NCBI GenBank assembly: GCA_026004795.1
Contig: BPJV01000001.1
Location: forward strand, 1 to 64,000
Length of the DNA: 64,000 nt
Direction of reading: 5' to 3'
Source of the DNA: Pirellulaceae bacterium
GTDB lineage: Bacteria; Planctomycetota; Planctomycetia; Pirellulales; Pirellulaceae
Shown here: one piece after another, positions 38,083 to 46,180 of the stretch
Layout of the letters: the number at the start of each line of letters is the position of its first letter
Numbering within the stretch: position 1 is the stretch's first letter
Position numbers and translations under genes: made by a program
The notes under the pieces: model-generated
The model's input: only the letters and a program-made list of their open reading frames with translations
Databases searched by the model: none
Told to the model about the DNA's origin: nothing

Positions 38083-38606
38083 TACGCTGTTCCCTAAAAT
38101 TGCCTTCTAATTACTAGTCGTAACCATTTGTCGGGCCCTCCACCCCCATGCAAAACACGAAGAGAGCATCTTACTTTCCACCATCCGACTGAACAAGGAC
38201 TCACGTCCGCCCATTCGACCAAGAGGAAATCGGTTTCGGCCAGCGTGCCACCCTCCCCATGCCGCTGCCCCCCCAAATATTTGGTGCCACCCATCCTCCA
38301 ACTATTAAATATTGAGTGCCATCCATAATTTGACTGTGCCATTCAGAGCCCCAACCAATGAATTCCAGCTTTGTGCTGCCCCGTGGATGGCTGGGCTTTG
38401 TAGATGGGGGTGATTCAAGGCCAGGGCAACAACAGCTCACGGCCTTTCCGTCCAGCAGCAGGCTGGTTGGTGAGCCAGCGGCCTGCAGTGAGATCGGTAC
38501 AATCTAGCAAGCAAAGAAACCTATCCGCATTTCGCTCCTTGGTGAGCCGGGGCGGCTCGCCGCGCGATTTGGGGGAAGGGCGAAGGGATTAACTGGGCAG
38601 TTGCGC
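38083..38606. other. Intergenic region between ilvH and the RAYT gene, with a repeat cluster
   Basis: About 520 bases. The ilvH-proximal part should hold the ilvH promoter. I looked for a T-box or attenuator-type leader and saw none. The centre (38244-38344) contains inverted copies of the GGGTGGCAC repeat, described separately. The remainder up to the RAYT stop shows no gene. Confidence 0.5.
38244..38344 (-). repeat. REP-like repeat cluster (left side of RAYT gene)
   Basis: On the minus strand these read GGGTGGCACG (38253-38244), GGGTGGCACC (38292-38283), GGATGGCACT (38324-38315) and GAATGGCACAG (38344-38334), spaced 39, 32 and about 20 bases apart. The first two match the GGGTGGCACC core found on the plus strand right of the RAYT gene; the last two are degenerate. 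GGTG-N-CACC is a short imperfect palindrome. Confidence 0.7.
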
Positions 38607-39845
38607 TCAGGTCGGCGGGGAGGAAAAACACTGATCGGCCAGCCGCTGGCCTCGAGCCCAGCGGCGACCAGTCCGCTCGGCATGCCGACTCATGCTCTCG
38701 GAGCGACCGGCACACGTGCTGCGGCCGAAGTAGCGACCAAAGTTCCACACCACGTCGCACCACAACCCAGCGTCTATCCCCAGCTTCGCCAACACCCCCT
38801 GCACACCAGCAGGCGGCTTGCCAGACGCTTCCCCGCTGTTGACCGCCGACTCGGCTGACTTGGTCGAATCGGCCGACTGGCGGCCATGGCCACTGAGCGG
38901 GCTCTTCTGCGCGGCAACCCACTCCAACAGCTTACGGTACTCCTCCCAGGAGAGCATCAAAAACCCCTTGTCGCTGGCTCGCACACCGCCACGGTGCACT
39001 TGCGGGTCAGCCGCCGAAATGCTCGCATCGGCCGACAACGGCGCTAACCAACCGTCGCGGGCAATACGCTGGCCGGTCGGATTGCGTCGCTGACGCTGCT
39101 TCCTCTGCTTGATCTGCGCCGAGGTGTGCGTGCGGAGAATCTCCCCCGCCTGCTCGGTAGGGATCGATCGGATCGGATAAGCGGCCGAGGCTATCGTCTG
39201 GCCCTGCTGCGCTTGGATCCGATCGTAGGCCGAAGTGAAGGGGGCCTGGGAGGGCTGGCTGGCCATGGCAGCACGCACAGGGTTGAGGTCCACGTACATC
39301 GCGCAGGCCAATAGACCGGCTTCGTCGGTCAGCCGCTGCGCCTTGAATCGCCCCTCCCAAAATCGTCCGGTGACGTTGTCCTGGCGATTGGCCATGCGGG
39401 CGATCGGCTCGCACAGGGCACGCATCAGCCAGGAGATGTCCGACAGTCGCCGACGCACGGTGTCCAGCCGCTGTGGATCGGCCAGCAGGGCCGCCACGTC
39501 GCTGTCGGTCGGCTCTCCCAGATGCTCTTCCAAGCGGTGCCCGGGGAATAGCCGTAGCCACCGGATGGCCACCTCCCGGTCGCTCCACTGAGCGACGACG
39601 TCGGGGCGGGTGCGGAGGATGACGTGCAAGTGGTTGGACATGATGGCATAGGTGAGTACGTCGATGCCGAAGACCGAGGCGAGGGCCTCGAGGCGGCGTC
39701 GGATCCACTCGCGGCGGTAGCTGTAGTCTTGGCCGGAGAGGGGATCGACCCCAGCGAGAAAGGCACGGCGGACACAGCGTTGGACACAGTGGACGATGGC
39801 GATTTCGCCGGGAGTCCACTGTTCGGCACGTTTGGGTCTTCCCAT
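38607..39845 (-). CDS. REP-associated tyrosine transposase (RAYT/TnpA_REP, Y1-type)
   Basis: 412 residues from ATG 39845, with CAGGAG seven bases upstream; the frame runs open to 39971 without a ribosome site. The core is a Y1/HUH single-strand transposase: the metal site MSNHLHVILRT (His-x-His), an N-terminal MGRPKRAEQW start, a RLEALASVFGIDVLTYAIM strand-helix unit and ALCEPIARMANRQDNVTGRFWEGRF, then CAMYVDLNPVRAAM, the conserved block near the catalytic Tyr. A C-terminal extension of about 150 residues is Ser/Ala-rich. RAYTs process REP sequences as single-stranded DNA and lack IS200-type ends. Inverted REP-like repeats flank this gene on both sides. Confidence 0.88.
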   Translation of the reverse strand: MGRPKRAEQWTPGEIAIVHCVQRCVRRAFLAGVDPLSGQDYSYRREWIRRRLEALASVFGIDVLTYAIMSNHLHVILRTRPDVVAQWSDREVAIRWLRLFPGHRLEEHLGEPTDSDVAALLADPQRLDTVRRRLSDISWLMRALCEPIARMANRQDNVTGRFWEGRFKAQRLTDEAGLLACAMYVDLNPVRAAMASQPSQAPFTSAYDRIQAQQGQTIASAAYPIRSIPTEQAGEILRTHTSAQIKQRKQRQRRNPTGQRIARDGWLAPLSADASISAADPQVHRGGVRASDKGFLMLSWEEYRKLLEWVAAQKSPLSGHGRQSADSTKSAESAVNSGEASGKPPAGVQGVLAKLGIDAGLWCDVVWNFGRYFGRSTCAGRSESMSRHAERTGRRWARGQRLADQCFSSPPT

Positions 39846-40032
39846 GGGGCAACTCCTGGGGGAGGAGACGAAACAGGGCAGCAAATACCGTTGGGAGGAT
39901 TCCCTGCCACGGCAGGGCACCTCGACCGACGCAGGGCCACCAGGCCAATGGGCACAAGGCACACCGCCCAAGCGGCGGCAAGCAGGCAGACACCATTAGA
40001 GCAGATCGGCCGACCGATGGCAAGAAAAAAAT

Positions 40033-40108
40033 GGGTGGCACCGTTTGTTGTTTGTGGTTATAGAAAGGTGGGTGGCACCGTTTGTGCCGTTTGTGGTTTT
40101 GTGGGTGG
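40033..40108 (+). repeat. REP-like repeat array, part 1 (units A, B and start of C)
   Basis: Core GGGTGGCACCG at 40033-40043 (A) and 40070-40080 (B), 37 bases apart, each followed by a TTTGT...TTTGTGGTT spacer; unit C begins GGGTGG at 40103-40108 and is broken there by the IS element. Orientation is opposite to the cluster left of the RAYT gene. Confidence 0.85.
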
Positions 40109-41772
40109 CACGAATGGCACAGTCGTTGTTTGTTTGCTGCTGTCAGCGCAGAATCTGACTGTTGGCAGCCCGGACTTTTTTGTTAAAACTTTGGGCTGCA
40201 CATGCGAAAAAACTGGTATTGTCATGAAATCCTTCCTGGTTTCATGATGTTGAGACCCTTCCTGGTGTCTGCCTCGCAGTTGAGACCGGGGAGGGTCTTT
40301 CTCATGGCCTCTATACCATTTTGTCCGCCTAAACGCAGCTTCGATTTTGGGAAGACACTGGGTGCCTTTTTCGCTCAGCCGGGATTGCCGTTTTCGAAGA
40401 TCCTCACCGCCGAGCTGATTGAGAGCATCTTCCGTAAACACGGAGGAATGTTCGGACGGGTCTACACCACCTCGATCGTGCTCTGGGCCTTTATGAGTCA
40501 GGTACTTCGTGACGGCAAGGAGGCGGCTTGCCAATCGGCCGTCAGCCGAATTGCCAGCTATTTGCAATGGACCGGTCAGGGCAAGATCAATCCGGACACA
40601 CGGGATTATTGCCGCGCACGAGCGAAACTCAGTTCCGTAGCACTCCGCGAACTGGCCGGTACGATTGCCTCGCAGTGCCAGCAGCAAGTCGATCCGAAGC
40701 ATCTGTTCCGGGGCCGACACGCCAAGCTGGTCGATGGTGCCACGTTCATGATGGCCGACACGGCCGCCAACCAGGCCGCGTATCCCCAAAATCCGGCGCA
40801 GCAACCGGGAATTGGTTTTCCCATCGCCCGATTCGTCACCGTCATTTCGTTGGCCACCGCTTGCGTCATCGATGCGGCCATGACGAAGTACAAGGGCAAG
40901 CAGACCGGAGAGACCGCATTGCTGAGGCAGTTGCTGCATTGCTTTTCACCGGGTGATATTGCCGTGGCAGACCGATTCTATGGCAACTATTGGATGATCG
41001 CGTTGCTGATCCGGTGTGGAGCTGATGTCTGCTTCCGAAAGCATCAAAAACGGCACACCGACTTTCGCGTTGGCCGGCGACTGGGCAAGAACGACCATCT
41101 GGTCACGTGGCGTCGTCCGTCGCGTCCCCCGTGGATGGACCAGCGATTGTATGAGAGCATGCCCGAAGCGATCACTCTTCGTGAGATTCGCTACATGGTG
41201 GTCGCCGCCGGAAGAAAGCAGCAACCGTTTGTGATCGTGACGACGCTGATCACCGACGAAGGCGAACAAGAATTCGGTGTGGAGGATCTCGCCGAGCTAT
41301 TCAGTTTTCGCTGGAACGCCGAATTGGACTTGCGATCGATCAAGACGCATCTGAATCTGCACCATCTTCGGTGCAAGAGCCCAGCGATGGTGCATCGCGA
41401 ATTCTGGACGACCATCATCGCCTACAATGCGATCCGCATAACGGCCGCTCGCAGTGCCGAACTTGCCGGTGTTTGCCCACGACAGATCAGTTTTGTTACC
41501 ACTTGCCAATACGTGCTGGCCGCTTGGGATGTGATCGCTAGCGGCTCCTTACCTCCAGCGGCATTGCAAGCCTATTGCATGGCTCAACTGAAGCAGATTG
41601 CCCAGTGTTTGGTGGGAAACCGTCCGGGCCGTTTCGAGCCACGCGTCCGCAAGAAACGGGCCAGCAATTACAACTTGATGATGCAACCTAGCCACATGCT
41701 CAAATCCAAGCTCGCCCGAGGCGACAACTCCTTTGAAACCAAATAGTTGTAACTACGACTGTGCCATTCGTG
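40109..41772 (+). mobile_element. IS4-family insertion sequence with 18-bp terminal inverted repeats
   Basis: The ends are CACGAATGGCACAGTCGT (40109-40126) and its exact reverse complement ACGACTGTGCCATTCGTG (41755-41772). The element is 1664 bp and carries one transposase gene on the plus strand. It is flanked by a direct repeat GGTGG (40104-40108 and 41773-41777), a 5-bp target-site duplication. Removing the element and one GGTGG restores GTGGGTGGCACCGAAATG, a complete unit of the surrounding repeat, which is strong internal evidence for these boundaries. Transposase and both ends are intact, so the element may be active. Confidence 0.9.
40304..41746 (+). CDS. IS4-family DDE transposase
   Basis: 480 residues from ATG 40304, preceded by GGGGAGGG; the frame is open to 40202 but without a ribosome site. 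DDE catalytic residues are visible: Asp in KLVDGATFMMADT, Asp in GDIAVADRFYGNYW, and Glu in FSFRWNAELDLRSIKTHL, where the IS4 signature Y-x2-R-x3-E-x6-K appears as F-x2-R-x3-E-x6-K. The N-terminal part (ELIESIFRKHGGM and SQVLRDGKEAACQSAVSRI) is typical of this IS4 subgroup. It occupies almost the whole element between the inverted repeats, with no sign of truncation. Confidence 0.93.
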   Translation: MASIPFCPPKRSFDFGKTLGAFFAQPGLPFSKILTAELIESIFRKHGGMFGRVYTTSIVLWAFMSQVLRDGKEAACQSAVSRIASYLQWTGQGKINPDTRDYCRARAKLSSVALRELAGTIASQCQQQVDPKHLFRGRHAKLVDGATFMMADTAANQAAYPQNPAQQPGIGFPIARFVTVISLATACVIDAAMTKYKGKQTGETALLRQLLHCFSPGDIAVADRFYGNYWMIALLIRCGADVCFRKHQKRHTDFRVGRRLGKNDHLVTWRRPSRPPWMDQRLYESMPEAITLREIRYMVVAAGRKQQPFVIVTTLITDEGEQEFGVEDLAELFSFRWNAELDLRSIKTHLNLHHLRCKSPAMVHREFWTTIIAYNAIRITAARSAELAGVCPRQISFVTTCQYVLAAWDVIASGSLPPAALQAYCMAQLKQIAQCLVGNRPGRFEPRVRKKRASNYNLMMQPSHMLKSKLARGDNSFETK

Positions 41773-41854
41773 GGTGGCACCGAAATGAGCCGTTATCGCA
41801 AGAGAAAGATGGGTGGCACCGAAATGGATGGCAAGAGAAAGGTGGGTGGCACCG
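41773..41854 (+). repeat. REP-like repeat array, part 2 (rest of unit C, units D and E)
   Basis: GGTGGCACCG at 41773-41782 (rest of C after the IS), GGGTGGCACCG at 41811-41821 (D) and 41844-41854 (E). Spacers here contain AAATG and GCAAGAGAAAG, a second spacer subtype distinct from units A and B. With the IS removed, the five cores lie 37, 33, 39 and 33 bases apart. Confidence 0.85.
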
Positions 41855-41896
41855 AAATACGCCGAAATATGCTGCGAGTGGGGCGGATGGGGGAGG

Positions 41897-42886
41897 TTAA
41901 TGTCCGGTACAGTGGCGGCGACGCTGCAGCCAGTCCCATGCATCTTGCAGGGTTTCGTTAAGGTCACGGTTACGGTATTGGAGGTGTTGGTGGGCCTTCT
42001 GTGAGCTGTAGAAGTGCTTTAGATTTCCCATGGCGATCATGGCACCATTGACGTCGCCTTCTTGAATGGGAAGCAGGCGATTGGTGAGATCGATGATTTT
42101 TCCGATGGCTGAAACTGCTGGTCCGAGACGGAACACGGGAGCACGGCGGCCTGCTACGTGCAACATCCGCTTCCACAGTTCTTGGTAGGTTAAGTTTTCT
42201 CCTGCCAGAATAAAGTTCTCCCCGGATTGTCCATGATCGATGGCGTTCGCCACAGCATGAGCAACGTCACGGGCATCGCAAACGCTGCATCCGCCGCGAG
42301 GGGCTGCAACCACGGGTAATCGGCTTACTTCCAGTAGCATCCGACCGCTGGAGGGTTTCCAATCGTAGGGGCCGAGCATGAAGCCGGGGTGAACGATGAC
42401 GGCATCGAGATTCCGCGCTGCGATGAACTCCCGCACTACGAACTCAGCCTCTTGTTTGGAAATGACATAAGAACACGGGACTTTCTCGACGCCGCCGCTG
42501 CCTGTCTCATCGATCGGCCGACCACCGGTCGTTGCCGCCGGAAGTGTATCGACGGTGGAAACATGGACCATTCGCACTTGGTGGGCCAGGCAAGCTTCGG
42601 CTAACCGGCGGGTCCCCCCCACGTTGACTTCACGCGACCGCTCCAATTGGTGCCAGCCGATATGAATTAAGGCTGCGCAATGAACCGCAGCGCGACACCC
42701 CTCGAGTGCACGTATTAATCCATGAGTGTTACTAAGATCGCCTTCGACGATCTCGACAGGAAGTCCGGTGAAGCACTCGCGCGACGCTTCAGGACGGCAA
42801 AGGACGCGCACTGCTTCACCGCGTCGGCATAGCTCGCGCACAACACAGTTGCCGAGGAAGCCAGTCGCACCGGTTACGAAGATCAC
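41897..42886 (-). CDS. Extended SDR NAD-dependent sugar epimerase/dehydratase
   Basis: 329 residues from GTG 42886, placed by GGAGG upstream and by the family start VIFVTGATGFLGNCVVRELC; the frame is open to 43153, but that would overlap the kinase gene. Extended SDR features: TGxTGFLG nucleotide motif, AVHCAALIHIGW, VSTVDTLPAA, the catalytic CSYVISKQEAE (Tyr/Lys) and PGFMLGPYDWK. It resembles dihydroflavonol-4-reductase/hopanoid-associated or heptosyl epimerase-type proteins, so a nucleotide sugar or isoprenoid-linked substrate is possible; the exact one is not determinable. It lies 131 bp downstream of the APH-like kinase on the same strand. Confidence 0.87.
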   Translation of the reverse strand: MIFVTGATGFLGNCVVRELCRRGEAVRVLCRPEASRECFTGLPVEIVEGDLSNTHGLIRALEGCRAAVHCAALIHIGWHQLERSREVNVGGTRRLAEACLAHQVRMVHVSTVDTLPAATTGGRPIDETGSGGVEKVPCSYVISKQEAEFVVREFIAARNLDAVIVHPGFMLGPYDWKPSSGRMLLEVSRLPVVAAPRGGCSVCDARDVAHAVANAIDHGQSGENFILAGENLTYQELWKRMLHVAGRRAPVFRLGPAVSAIGKIIDLTNRLLPIQEGDVNGAMIAMGNLKHFYSSQKAHQHLQYRNRDLNETLQDAWDWLQRRRHCTGH

Positions 42887-43017
42887 CTTTCCTTTCCTCC
42901 CTAACCCAAGGTGTCGCTGCGGATCTGGTGATGAGCATGCCAAGCAGCGATATCGCGTCGAAAAGCGTTGATGTTGTCCCCGATCTTTCGCTCCCCTACA
43001 AGCCCCTGGCAAGGTTG

Positions 43018-44076
43018 CTAGGCCACTGACGGCAGGATTGGCAAGCGTGCCAACTGTCGTCTCCATCGCTCGAGGAGCGTGGGCAAGGGCTGGGAAAACT
43101 GCCGTCCTTCCACTACCAGCCACTGGCACCACTGCCAAGCCGACAACAGACAACTGACCGCATCGATGGCCTGCAACCGGCGACGATCAATTTGCAGTTC
43201 TGCTGTCGATTCGTAAACAGCGAGAGCCACCTCCCAGTGGTTGCCGAAGGGTTCCATGGTGCTCAGTAGCCGTACGAGGTCCATCAGCGGCTCATCGATT
43301 CCACTGGCGCCGAAGTCGATGATGCCGGTCACGCGTTTGTCGATGAAAAGAACGTGTTCAGAATGGAGGTCACGGATCACGAAATGCTGCTCAACGGGTA
43401 CCGTGGCGATTCGATTCAATTCCTGCAGCAGTTCTGGTCCGCAACGGCGTGTGTGCTCCATTGTCTGCCGCCACAACTGTCGAATCGTAGAGGAGGCAGG
43501 TGCGTATTCAGGAACCAAGTACCAAGGATCGTGACAGTCAGCGGACAACTCTTCCAGCTTCCTGGCGAGCAATTGCAGGCGGCGTTGAACACCGGGACTG
43601 GGCAGCGGAATACGATGGGTTTGGCGACGCCACAGTCGGTGGAGGGTTCCCAGCCGCAGGCACACGTCCTGCAGGCGGTCTACATCGGGGTGTTCCAAGT
43701 AATCTGCGCGGCCCGGCATCCACTCGGTCAACTCCCAAAACCGTCCAGCGGCGGCCACCCAAGGCGTGGAATCGGCGCGACGCACCATGTAAGCTGGAAC
43801 CACATCGACACCTGCCACTCTGGCCGTGGAAATGGCCGAGTACACTTGACGTAGTTTCTCTTCCGAAGTGCCAACGGGCCAGCCGCGCAAGCAAAAGTCA
43901 CCGCACGCCGCCCGGCAGCGGATCACGATCGCACCGGACAGCCCTGACCTGGCCAGCTCAAGGGGCTCGGCCCCAAGCCACTGGAGCAGTTCCTCGCGTA
44001 CAATGGGAGGGATGTCAGGTAGGTTCGTCACCATGGAGCCCTCTTGCGTGCGGACCATCTGTTGGTTCTGAAGCAA
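43018..44076 (-). CDS. APH/ChoK-like phosphotransferase with atypical catalytic loop
   Basis: 352 residues with the aminoglycoside phosphotransferase fold. The C-lobe has HFVIRDLHSEHVLF followed by KRVTGIIDFGASGIDEP. In canonical members the loop reads HGDLHxxN; here the His before the Asp is Ile and the Asn is His (D-x4-H), as in some lipid A/Kdo-type kinases, while the catalytic Asp and the IDFG metal Asp are retained. The N-lobe is shortened, with IVIRCRAACGDFCLRGWP as the Lys-lacking nucleotide strand. It probably phosphorylates a small metabolite, lipid or sugar. It precedes the SDR gene on the same strand, so both may act in one glycan or lipid pathway (inference). Confidence 0.78.
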   Translation of the reverse strand: MLQNQQMVRTQEGSMVTNLPDIPPIVREELLQWLGAEPLELARSGLSGAIVIRCRAACGDFCLRGWPVGTSEEKLRQVYSAISTARVAGVDVVPAYMVRRADSTPWVAAAGRFWELTEWMPGRADYLEHPDVDRLQDVCLRLGTLHRLWRRQTHRIPLPSPGVQRRLQLLARKLEELSADCHDPWYLVPEYAPASSTIRQLWRQTMEHTRRCGPELLQELNRIATVPVEQHFVIRDLHSEHVLFIDKRVTGIIDFGASGIDEPLMDLVRLLSTMEPFGNHWEVALAVYESTAELQIDRRRLQAIDAVSCLLSAWQWCQWLVVEGRQFSQPLPTLLERWRRQLARLPILPSVA

Positions 44077-44173
44077 CCACGGTGGGCCACCGCGGGATGG
44101 GATTGGGAAACCTCGCTACCACCGTGGCAGCAGCAATACGGTGGCGGCAAGAACAATATAGAGACTGCACATT

Positions 44174-45607
44174 ATGCAAACGACTCGAAAACGATGGAAA
44201 GGGTTGTCGTACTTGTGCGGAGTACTGGCAGGGATGCTCACGCTGCCCCCATGTGTTGCCAAACAGGCCAACATCCTCCTCATTTGTGTGGATGACCTGC
44301 GGCCAGAGCTGGGGTGCTACGGAGTCGAATACCTGCGGTCGCCTCACATCGATAATCTGGCTGCTGAAGGCCTGCGATTTGAGCATCACTACGTTCAAGC
44401 ACCGACCTGCGGAGCATCACGTTACGCGCTACTGACAGGTTGTTACGGAGGTGCTGACAACATGGCCTTGTTTGACCGTGCGCGGAGACTTCGCGATGGA
44501 CAACCGGTGCCTCCAAGCATGCCTTCTTGGTTTCGCTTTCATGGTTATACAACCGTATCGGTGGGAAAGGTCTCGCATCATCCTGGGGGCTGGGGAGGAC
44601 CGGATTGGAACGATTTGAGCCAACCGGAAATGCCCGATAGCTGGGACCGGCAGCTGCTTCCGGCCGGACCTTGGCAGCATCCACGCGGTTGGATGCACGG
44701 CTTGGCCAATGGAGAGATTCGTGGCGATGCGCGCCTCATGGACGTTTTTCAGGCCGTCGACGGTCCGGACACCATCTATCCCGATGGCATCAGTATCGAA
44801 GAAGCGTTGCGGCAGATAGAAATGCTTAGTGGCCATTCCCGTCCCTTCTTTCTGGCTGTGGGAATTCTCCGCCCCCATCTCCCATTCGGCGCTCCGGCGC
44901 GATATATCGAGCCATATCGCGAGATCGATCTCCCTCCCATTGCTCATCCTGAGCGCCCAACCTGGAGAACGACATGGCATGGTTCCGGTGAGTTCATGAA
45001 GTACAACCGGTGGGGAAGAGATCCGAATGCCGATGACCAATTCGCTGACGAAGTGCGTCGCCATTACGCTGCCTGTGTGTCGTACGCAGATGCCCAAGTC
45101 GGGAAACTCATCTCGCGTCTCCGTGAGCTTGGACAATGGGAAAACACCATCGTTGTTTTGTGGGGGGATCACGGCTGGCATCTCGGCGAACATGCGGTGT
45201 GGGGCAAACATACGCTGTTTGAAGAATCCCTCCGCTCTCCGCTTATCGTCTGCTCTCCCGGACTCCGAAGCCAAGGACGGACGGTGGCCGAAGTCGTCGA
45301 GTCGGTGGATATCTTTCCCACCCTTTGTGAACTGGCAGGCTTGCCAATCCCTGCGGAAGTGGATGGTGCGTCGCTGGTACCGATCTTCCACGACCTCTCG
45401 GTCCCTGACGATCAGGCGATCAGCTATTTCCGCAAGGCCCGGAGTGTGCGAGATGCGAGGTTCCGCCTTATCGAACACGATGATGGCTACATTGAGTTGT
45501 ACGATCATCAGTCGGCAGCGGGAGAAACACGTAATGTGGCAGCGGAGTATCCCGACGATGTGCAGCGTCTACGTGAAGTGCTCCGTAAGAAGCTCGGGAA
45601 GGGGTAG
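44174..45607 (+). CDS. Sulfatase (iduronate-2-sulfatase-like, arylsulfatase A family)
   Basis: 477 residues. A signal peptide (residues 1-29, hydrophobic [18 protein letters not shown]) is followed by the sulfatase catalytic domain: metal ligands [11 protein letters not shown], the formylglycine site [14 protein letters not shown] (Cys79, C-x-A-S-R, matured by FGE) and [26 protein letters not shown] with the C-terminal Asp-His metal pair. It hydrolyses sulfate esters, probably of sulfated polysaccharides, in the periplasm or cell surface. Planctomycetes have many sulfatases, consistent with degrading marine or freshwater polysaccharides. The ATG lacks a strong ribosome site. It is divergent from the kinase gene and convergent with the possible RNA locus. 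Confidence 0.94.
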   Translation: MQTTRKRWKGLSYLCGVLAGMLTLPPCVAKQANILLICVDDLRPELGCYGVEYLRSPHIDNLAAEGLRFEHHYVQAPTCGASRYALLTGCYGGADNMALFDRARRLRDGQPVPPSMPSWFRFHGYTTVSVGKVSHHPGGWGGPDWNDLSQPEMPDSWDRQLLPAGPWQHPRGWMHGLANGEIRGDARLMDVFQAVDGPDTIYPDGISIEEALRQIEMLSGHSRPFFLAVGILRPHLPFGAPARYIEPYREIDLPPIAHPERPTWRTTWHGSGEFMKYNRWGRDPNADDQFADEVRRHYAACVSYADAQVGKLISRLRELGQWENTIVVLWGDHGWHLGEHAVWGKHTLFEESLRSPLIVCSPGLRSQGRTVAEVVESVDIFPTLCELAGLPIPAEVDGASLVPIFHDLSVPDDQAISYFRKARSVRDARFRLIEHDDGYIELYDHQSAAGETRNVAAEYPDDVQRLREVLRKKLGKG

Positions 45608-46180
45608 CATGTTGCCGCCAGATATGTCCGTTAACGCTAGGGACGCCGAAGAGGAAGTGCCTATGGCGAGGCGTGGCCATTGAACGGCTAGATTCCCATT
45701 TATGATCAAAAAAAAGCGGCCTACACTCGCAATGTATTGCCCACGAGGTTGCCCCACCCTCGTGGATTGCGAAGTGTAGACCGCCGTTAGGATCGCCGCA
45801 CGACGCCCGATCCGTGCGAACGATCCCCTTGCTCGGAAGCTAAAGAATAGCAGCCGTAACGAAATCCAATGTTGAAAAACCTTTGATCCACATGTTTCCA
45901 GGTCCGTCACGTCAGCCAGGGGCTGAGGAGAGGGTTCGCCAAGCGGCACCGCCCCCTTGCGGTTCGTGCTCTCCAGGCTTTCCGATGCATCACCCTGCCG
46001 TACCGGACTTACTGGATCCACTGGTAGAAACGCACCATGGTAGGCGCGCCAAAGGGGTGCACTGCCAAACAAATCAGGAGGCAGTGGTCTGAAATCCATG
46101 GGCCGTATTGTCAGGATACCGCATCGGCCATGCAACTGTGCAACAAAGCTTGTTCATTTATTGTCCATCGAGGATGGAAT
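45608..46180. other. Intergenic region containing the structured minus-strand RNA candidate
   Basis: About 570 bases between the convergent sulfatase (plus) and response regulator (minus) genes. The left part is the hairpin-rich segment described separately; the right part (45830-46180) shows only non-coding-looking short frames, with no clear promoter. Confidence 0.5.
45708..45840 (-). ncRNA. Candidate structured small RNA or long terminator ending in U8
   Basis: Read on the minus strand. First, a stem GGATCG / CGATCC enclosing CGCACG / CGTGCG (45790-45826). Then a long stem (45716-45784): GCGG / CCGC, CTACACT / AGTGTAG, CGCAAT / ATTGCG and, beyond a 7-base one-sided bulge, CCACGAGG / CCTCGTGG around a 9-base loop. 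It ends in eight consecutive U (45715-45708). The nearest upstream minus-strand gene ends at 46181, about 360 bases away, so a simple read-through terminator is possible but distant. Two well-formed hairpins with an ideal U-tract fit an independent small RNA. It does not match tmRNA, RNase P or SRP by eye, and its 5' end is not defined. Confidence 0.5.

Noticed and set aside
38083-38350. T-box or attenuator leader for the ilvH-ilvC genes
   Set aside because: No T-box motif, no leader peptide with Val/Leu/Ile runs and no alternative stems seen.
40058-40939. 293-residue minus-strand frame opposite the IS transposase
   Set aside because: Shadow of the transposase gene and the flanking repeats; no domain and no ribosome site.
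41897-43153. Longer SDR gene starting at 43153
   Set aside because: The extra 89 residues would overlap the kinase gene and do not look like an SDR; GTG 42886 has a ribosome site and the family start.
45569-46135. 188-residue minus-strand frame across the hairpin region
   Set aside because: It overlaps the sulfatase end and runs through the long hairpin and U-tract; no domain or ribosome site.
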